DNA of 10,865 nt, taken from NCBI GenBank assembly GCA_023435325.1, contig JAEYRT010000031.1, positions 1-10,865 of the forward strand, written 5' to 3'. The notes under the pieces were generated by a model. That model ran no database searches and was not told the origin of the DNA. It saw only the letters and a list, made by a program, of their open reading frames with translations. How positions within the stretch are numbered: the first letter of the stretch is position 1; each line of letters begins with the position of its first letter. This DNA is from Pseudomonadota bacterium. GTDB lineage: Bacteria > Pseudomonadota > Gammaproteobacteria > Burkholderiales > Burkholderiaceae_C. Below are positions 6,341 through 10,865 of this stretch, piece by piece. A program made the translations under genes and the position numbers.

Positions 6341-6359
6341 AGATAGATGGAACTCGACT

Positions 6360-7868
6360 ATGTGTGGAATCGTCGGGGTGGTCAGCACCACGCCTGTGAA
6401 TCAACTGATTTATGACGCTTTGCTGTTGCTCCAGCATCGTGGCCAAGATGCTGCTGGCATCGTGACCCAGCAGGAGCGCAAGTTCTTCATGCACAAGGCC
6501 AAGGGCATGGTGAAGGACGTGTTCCGCACCCGCAATATGCGTGCCTTGCCAGGCAACGTGGGTTTGGGCCAGGTGCGTTATCCGACAGCGGGCAATGCGG
6601 CCAGTGAAGAAGAGGCGCAGCCTTTTTACGTGAATGCCCCCTTTGGGGTGGTCATGGTGCACAACGGCAATCTGACCAATGCCAAGCAACTGCGGCAAGA
6701 GCTGGCCAGCACCGACCATCGCCACACCAACACCGAGAGCGATTCGGAAGTGCTGCTCAACGTGCTGGCCCACGAGATTGGTCGTGCCACCAGCGGTGCG
6801 CCACTGACGCCCGATGAGGTGTTCAAGGCCGTGCGTGCTGTGCACAAGCGCATCAAGGGCTCGTATGCCGTGATCGCGCTGATCGCCGGTTATGGCCTGC
6901 TGGCTTTCCGTGACCCCTTTGGCATCCGTCCCTTGTGCATTGGCAAGGGTGCAGATGGCACCTACATGCTGGCCAGTGAATCGGTGGCGCTGGAGGGTAC
7001 GCTGCACACCTTTGAACGCGACATTGCGCCTGGTGAGGCCGTGTTCATCGACAGCGACGGTGTGGTGCACAGCGAGCAGTGCGCAGAAAACAGCCAGCTG
7101 CACCCCTGTGTGTTCGAGTATGTGTATCTGGCGCGTCCCGATTCGACCATCGACGGTATCTCGGTCTACCAAGCCCGCTTGAACATGGGGGAGACACTGG
7201 CCAAGCGCGTGATCTCCACCGTGGCACCTGGTGAGATCGATGCCGTCATTCCCATTCCTGAATCCAGCCGCCCCAGCGCCATGCAGTTGGCGCAGCTCCT
7301 GGGCATTCCTTACCGCGAAGGGTTTGTGAAAAACCGCTACGTGGGCCGCACCTTCATCATGCCCGGTCAAGGTACGCGCAAGAAGTCGGTGCGCCAAAAG
7401 CTCAATGCCATTGGCAGCGAGTTCAAGGGCCGCAATGTGCTGCTGGTGGATGACTCCATCGTGCGTGGCACCACATCCAAGGAAATCGTGCAAATGGCGC
7501 GCGATGCAGGTGCCAACAAGGTGTATTTGGCATCGGCTGCGCCACCTGTGCGTTATCCCAATGTCTACGGCATCGACATGCCCACCAAGTCGGAATTGGT
7601 GGCCAATGGCCGCACGGTGGAAGAGATTCGTCAGGTCATTGGCTGCGATGCGCTGATCTACCAGGATGTGGAAGCCATGAAGCAGACCGTGGGCAAGATC
7701 AACCCGGCCGTGCAGGGCTTTGAAGCATCGTGTTTTGACGGTGTATACGTGACAGGCGATATTTCCGAAGCAGAGGTCACAGCGCTGAATGAAGGCCGCA
7801 ATGCAGATGCGCAGGAAGAGTCGGAAGACACCTCGCGCCTGTCGCTGCCCAATGCGCAAGAGTCATAA
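6360..7868 (+). CDS. purF: Amidophosphoribosyltransferase
   Basis: PurF catalyses the first committed step of purine synthesis: PRPP plus glutamine gives 5-phosphoribosylamine. From this ATG the protein has 502 residues, close to E. coli PurF (505). The start is decided by chemistry: MCGIVGVV places the nucleophilic Cys at position 2, exposed after Met removal, as needed for the N-terminal Ntn glutaminase. An in-frame GTG at 6303 would add 19 residues and block this, so it is rejected. Glutaminase residues include Arg73 (QVRYPT), HNGNL at 101-105 and Asp128 region (TESDSE). The phosphoribosyltransferase loop VLLVDDSIVRGTT is at 360-372. There is no propeptide and no iron-sulfur cysteine pattern, so this is the E. 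coli-like class. A GGA ribosome site lies 8 bases upstream. It is the last gene of the folC cluster before a large stem-loop. Confidence 0.97.
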   Translation: MCGIVGVVSTTPVNQLIYDALLLLQHRGQDAAGIVTQQERKFFMHKAKGMVKDVFRTRNMRALPGNVGLGQVRYPTAGNAASEEEAQPFYVNAPFGVVMVHNGNLTNAKQLRQELASTDHRHTNTESDSEVLLNVLAHEIGRATSGAPLTPDEVFKAVRAVHKRIKGSYAVIALIAGYGLLAFRDPFGIRPLCIGKGADGTYMLASESVALEGTLHTFERDIAPGEAVFIDSDGVVHSEQCAENSQLHPCVFEYVYLARPDSTIDGISVYQARLNMGETLAKRVISTVAPGEIDAVIPIPESSRPSAMQLAQLLGIPYREGFVKNRYVGRTFIMPGQGTRKKSVRQKLNAIGSEFKGRNVLLVDDSIVRGTTSKEIVQMARDAGANKVYLASAAPPVRYPNVYGIDMPTKSELVANGRTVEEIRQVIGCDALIYQDVEAMKQTVGKINPAVQGFEASCFDGVYVTGDISEAEVTALNEGRNADAQEESEDTSRLSLPNAQES

Positions 7869-7904
7869 GCTCTAAACTGGGCGTTGTAAGCCCACAGGCA
7901 AAAT

Positions 7905-7994
7905 AAAAGGAGCTGCTAGCGCAGGCTGCATAAGGTTTTCAAAGTGTTTTGTCTTTGAAAGCCTTGTGAGATAAGCGCTAGACGCTCCTTTTTT
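7905..7994 (+). terminator. Two-tier stem-loop after purF: repeat element acting as terminator
   Basis: The outer stem pairs AAAAGGAGC (7905-7913) with GCTCCTTTT (7984-7992), then CTAGCGC (7916-7922) with GCGCTAG (7975-7981), with a 2-base internal loop between. Inside is a second hairpin, AAGGTTTTCAAAG (7932-7944) against CTTTGAAAGCCTT (7953-7965), 13 pairs with one G-U and an 8-base loop. A run of six T's ends the structure, so it should terminate the purF transcript 37 bases after its stop codon. The outer arms match the repeat upstream of argG, and the inner hairpin looks like an expansion of its loop. Confidence 0.7.
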
Positions 7995-8056
7995 AATGGT
8001 GCAGTGCCTTCTCCTGATCGTGCTGTGCCGCATACAGATATCGAGGAATTGCTGTC

Positions 8057-9271
8057 GTGACCGAAAAAACACTCCCACAAGGTCTGCACCCTGAAACCCT
8101 GGCTGTGCGCGAGGCGCTGCCCCGCAGCCAATGGGGTGAGCACTGCGAAGCGCTGTACATGACCAGCAGCTTCATCCAGCCAGACTGCGAGACTGCCGCG
8201 CGTCGTTTTGCTGCACAAGAGGACGGCTACACCTATAGCCGCACCTCCAATCCCACCGTCACCAGCTTTGAAAAACGCCTGGCGGCCATGGAAGGCACGG
8301 AGTGCGCCGTCGCCACCACCACGGGCATGTCGGCGATTTTGCTGGTGGCGCTGACCACCTTGAAGGCGGGTGACCATGTGATCTGCTCGCGTTCCATGTT
8401 TGGCTCCACCATCAAGCTGCTGGGCAGCGAAATGGCACGCTTTGGTGTGGAAACTTCGTTCGTGTCGCAGACCGACATTCAAGACTGGAAGGCGGCCATT
8501 CAGCCCAACACGCGCCTGTTCTTCGCGGAAACACCGACCAATCCATTGACCGATCTGTGCGACATCGCCGCACTGGCAGACCTCGCGCACGCCCATGGCG
8601 CCTTGCTGGCGGTGGACAACAGCTTTGCAACACCCATCCTGCAGCAGCCGGCCAAACTGGGGGCGGATATCGTCGTGCACTCGGGCACCAAATTCCTGGA
8701 TGGTCAGGGCCGAACCATGATCGGCGCCGTATGCGGTAGTGTGGCGCTGGTCGACAAGGTTATGGGGACGTTCCTGCGCAGCGGTGGCCTGAACGCAGCA
8801 CCGTTCAATGCCTGGACGGTGATGAAAGGGCTGGAGACTCTGTCTCTGCGCGTCAAGGCACAAAGCGCGGCTGCACTGGAGCTGGCGCAGTGGCTGGAAG
8901 CCCACCCCAAGGTGGCGCGTGTGTATTACCCTGGTCTGAAGAGTCACCCCCAGTACGAGTTGGCCATGCGCCAGCAAAACGGCATGGGCGGTGCGGTGCT
9001 CTCCTTTGATGTGAAGGGCGACACGCCCGAACAGCTGCGCAAGAATGCCTTTCACGTGGTCGACCATACCCAAGTGTGTAGCATTACGGCCAACTTGGGC
9101 GATGTGAAAACCACCATCACCCATCCCGCCAGCACATCGCATGGCCGCCTGACCGAAGAGCAGCGTCAAGCTGCAGGCTTGGGTCAGGGTCTTATTCGCA
9201 TCTCTGTGGGTCTGGAGCACCTGGATGATCTCAAGGCCGACCTTTCCCGCGGACTGGATACCTACCAATGA
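8057..9271 (+). CDS. metZ: O-succinylhomoserine sulfhydrylase
   Basis: MetZ is a PLP enzyme of the Cys/Met-metabolism family that converts O-succinylhomoserine and sulfide directly to homocysteine, bypassing cystathionine. The 404-residue protein shows YSRTSNPT (60-67, phosphate and substrate binding), AVDNSF with Asp187 (pairs with the pyridine nitrogen) and HSGTKF with Lys212 as the PLP Schiff-base lysine. The overall sequence and the position directly after purF, as in Pseudomonas, favour MetZ over MetB or MetY, but the choice between succinyl- and acetylhomoserine as substrate rests on family resemblance only. The start is a GTG with GAGGA about 10 bases upstream. The stop overlaps the gltX start as ATGA, so the two genes form one transcription unit. 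Confidence 0.92.
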   Translation: MTEKTLPQGLHPETLAVREALPRSQWGEHCEALYMTSSFIQPDCETAARRFAAQEDGYTYSRTSNPTVTSFEKRLAAMEGTECAVATTTGMSAILLVALTTLKAGDHVICSRSMFGSTIKLLGSEMARFGVETSFVSQTDIQDWKAAIQPNTRLFFAETPTNPLTDLCDIAALADLAHAHGALLAVDNSFATPILQQPAKLGADIVVHSGTKFLDGQGRTMIGAVCGSVALVDKVMGTFLRSGGLNAAPFNAWTVMKGLETLSLRVKAQSAAALELAQWLEAHPKVARVYYPGLKSHPQYELAMRQQNGMGGAVLSFDVKGDTPEQLRKNAFHVVDHTQVCSITANLGDVKTTITHPASTSHGRLTEEQRQAAGLGQGLIRISVGLEHLDDLKADLSRGLDTYQ

Positions 9272-10677
9272 CAACACCAAAAGTACGCACCCGTTTTGCA
9301 CCTTCGCCCACTGGTTTTATCCACCTGGGCAATATCCGCTCGGCCCTTTATCCATGGGCATTTGCCCGCGCCAATGGCGGCGACTTCATTTTGCGTATCG
9401 AAGATACGGACTTGGAGCGCTCCACCCAGGCTTCGGTGGATGTGATTCTGGAAGGCATGCAGTGGCTGGAACTGGGCCACGATGAAGGCCCGTTCTATCA
9501 GATGCAGCGCATGGACCGCTACAAGGAAGTGCTGGCCCAGCTGCAAGCCAAGGGTTATGTCTACCCTTGCTACATGAGCATGGAAGAGCTGGACGCCTTG
9601 CGCGAAAAGCAGATGGCCAACAAGGAAAAGCCCCGCTACGACGGCACATGGCGCCCTGAAGAAGGCAAGGTATTGCCTGCGATTCCCGAAGGCGTGAAGC
9701 CTGTGCTGCGTTTCAAGACACCCAAGGATGGTGTTGTGGGCTGGGACGACAAGTGCAAAGGCCGTATCGAATTCCAGAACGCCGAACTGGACGACTTGGT
9801 GATTGCCCGCCCTGATGGCACACCCACCTACAACTTCTGCGTGTGCGTGGACGATATGGACATGAACATCACCCACGTCATCCGTGGTGACGACCATGTC
9901 AACAACACGCCGCGTCAAATTCACATCTTTGAGGCGCTGGGTGCCAATGTGCCTGTGTTTGCCCACCTGCCCACCGTGCTGAACGAGCAGGGCGAAAAGA
10001 TGAGCAAGCGCCATGGCGCCAAGCCCGTGACGCAATACCGTGACGATGGCTTCCTGCCCGATGCCATGGTGAACTATCTGGCCCGTCTGGGCTGGAGCCA
10101 CGGCGACGACGAAATCTTCTCGCGCCAGCAGTTCCTGGAGTGGTTCAATCTGGATCACCTGGGTCGCAGCGCGGGTCAGTTTGATGAAACCAAGCTGCGT
10201 TGGGTCAATGCCCAGCACTTGAAGGCCATGGATGACGCGGCCTTGGCTGCCAAGGCCAAGCCCTTCCTGATCAAGGCCGGTGTGGAGGCAGCTGTGATTG
10301 ATGCCGATGACCGCTTTGTCCGTATCTGCGCTTTGTTCAAGGACCGCTGCGAAACCCTGGTGGATTTGGCCAACTGGGCCAAGCTGTTCTATGTGGACAG
10401 CGTAGAGCGCAACGCCGAAGACTATGCCAGACATGTGACCGAAGCTGCCAACCCTATCTTGGATGCATTCGCTGCAGCCATGGAAACGGTGGAGTGGAAC
10501 AGGGACGCGATCTCGGCAGCGATCAAGGAAGTGCTCAAGGCCCAGGGCGTGAAGATGCCCGTATTGGCCATGCCGGTGCGTGTTTTGACCGTGGGTACGG
10601 CCCATACGCCGTCGGTCGATGCGGTGCTGGAATTGCTCGGACGCGAAAAAATTCTCTCGCGTTTGAAAAACCGCTAA
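9268..10677 (+). CDS. gltX: Glutamyl-tRNA synthetase
   Basis: This class I synthetase charges tRNA-Glu with glutamate. The 469-residue protein starts with VRTRFAPSPTGFIHLGNIRS, where HLGN (19-22) takes the place of the HIGH signature, as I recall for betaproteobacterial GluRS. The second signature KMSKR is at 244-248. RIEDTD (43-48) and VIRGDDH (204-210) are also typical. The C-terminal anticodon-binding domain appears full length. The ATG overlaps the metZ stop by four bases (ATGA), so translation is probably coupled. The gene ends only 61 bases before a tRNA-Ala gene, and the -35 box for that tRNA lies inside the last codons of gltX. Confidence 0.97.
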   Translation: MTTPKVRTRFAPSPTGFIHLGNIRSALYPWAFARANGGDFILRIEDTDLERSTQASVDVILEGMQWLELGHDEGPFYQMQRMDRYKEVLAQLQAKGYVYPCYMSMEELDALREKQMANKEKPRYDGTWRPEEGKVLPAIPEGVKPVLRFKTPKDGVVGWDDKCKGRIEFQNAELDDLVIARPDGTPTYNFCVCVDDMDMNITHVIRGDDHVNNTPRQIHIFEALGANVPVFAHLPTVLNEQGEKMSKRHGAKPVTQYRDDGFLPDAMVNYLARLGWSHGDDEIFSRQQFLEWFNLDHLGRSAGQFDETKLRWVNAQHLKAMDDAALAAKAKPFLIKAGVEAAVIDADDRFVRICALFKDRCETLVDLANWAKLFYVDSVERNAEDYARHVTEAANPILDAFAAAMETVEWNRDAISAAIKEVLKAQGVKMPVLAMPVRVLTVGTAHTPSVDAVLELLGREKILSRLKNR

Positions 10678-10692
10678 AAATCTCTCTATAAT
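10663..10692 (+). promoter_or_regulatory. Sigma-70 promoter of the tRNA-Ala gene
   Basis: TTGAAA (10663-10668) and a perfect TATAAT (10687-10692) are separated by 18 bases. The -35 box lies in the last codons of gltX. The region after the -10 (TCGAGGC) is GC-rich, like the discriminators of stringently controlled stable-RNA promoters. Initiation near 10699 would give a leader of about 40 bases. Confidence 0.8.
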
Positions 10693-10704
10693 TCGAGGCT
10701 CTGC

Positions 10705-10733
10705 ACAACGCGACAAATTATTTGTTGTGTTGT
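10705..10733 (+). other. Leader hairpin before tRNA-Ala
   Basis: ACAACGCGACAAA (10705-10717) pairs with TTTGTTGTGTTGT (10721-10733) over 13 pairs, two of them G-U, with loop TTA. The stem begins about 6 bases after the expected transcript start and ends 5 bases before the mature tRNA. No U-tract follows, so it is unlikely to be a gltX terminator. It may guide processing of the tRNA precursor. Confidence 0.6.
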
Positions 10734-10738
10734 CAAGA

Positions 10739-10814
<76 letters not shown>

Positions 10815-10855
10815 AAATTCAACGGTCAGCAGCGATGCTGGAAGTTCTAGGAATT

Positions 10856-10865
10856 GACCCTATCG
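10856..10865 (+). tRNA. Possible start of a tRNA-Glu gene, cut by window edge
   Basis: The last ten bases, GACCCTATCG, resemble the 5' end of bacterial tRNA-Glu, in which a 7-base acceptor strand is followed by UCG at positions 8-10. They lie 41 bases after tRNA-Ala, a normal spacing for a tRNA pair, and next to the glutamyl-tRNA synthetase gene. Ten bases are too few for a firm call. Confidence 0.3.

Noticed and set aside
6303..6359. Upstream GTG start for purF adding 19 residues
   Set aside because: It would bury the catalytic cysteine, which must be N-terminal after Met removal. The segment is better explained as leader.
6024..7859. 611-residue open frame on the minus strand opposite cvpA and purF
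   Set aside because: It crosses two well-supported genes and has a His/Gln-rich, motif-free sequence typical of an antisense shadow.
7916..9301. 461-residue open frame on the minus strand opposite metZ
   Set aside because: It is the shadow of metZ and runs through the stem-loop after purF; no domain is visible.
9262..10716. 484-residue open frame on the minus strand opposite gltX
   Set aside because: It is the shadow of gltX and extends over the tRNA promoter; the protein is His-rich without any family motif.

Overview
The window reads as an ordinary chromosomal housekeeping region of a GC-rich betaproteobacterium, most likely a member of the Comamonadaceae (Burkholderiales). This is inferred from protein character (long-form ArgG, a GluRS with HLGN in place of HIGH), from the gene order folC-dedD-cvpA-purF-metZ, and from intergenic repeats of the AGCGCTTAT type that I recall as common in that family. 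No similarity search was possible. There is no sign of a phage, insertion sequence, CRISPR array or defence island, and I found no convincing new multi-gene system.

Left part (1-3483), all on the minus strand: the N-terminus of an unidentified secreted protein cut by the window edge; argG (last-but-one step of arginine synthesis) with a clean terminator; ppnP (nucleoside phosphorylase of the small cupin type); a periplasmic glycine-zipper protein with its own terminator; and a small thioredoxin-fold ArsC/Spx-like protein. The last is divergent from folC across a very short gap.

Right part (3531-10865), all on the plus strand: folC, a SPOR-domain protein (dedD position), cvpA and purF form the classical proteobacterial cluster, closed by a large two-tier stem-loop. 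Then metZ and gltX follow, overlapping by four bases (ATGA). After them comes a tRNA-Ala(GGC) gene with its own strong promoter lying inside and just past the end of gltX. The last ten bases look like the start of another tRNA, possibly tRNA-Glu.

The genes share a loose metabolic theme. FolC makes polyglutamylated folates. PurF starts purine synthesis, which consumes formyl-folate. MetZ makes homocysteine, which is methylated from folate. PpnP handles nucleosides. ArgG and GltX draw on aspartate/citrulline and glutamate. The SPOR protein, CvpA and the glycine-zipper protein belong to the cell envelope.

The most interesting non-coding signals are two copies of a related intergenic repeat (one expanded by an internal hairpin), mutually exclusive small hairpins just before purF, and a long leader hairpin directly before the tRNA-Ala.
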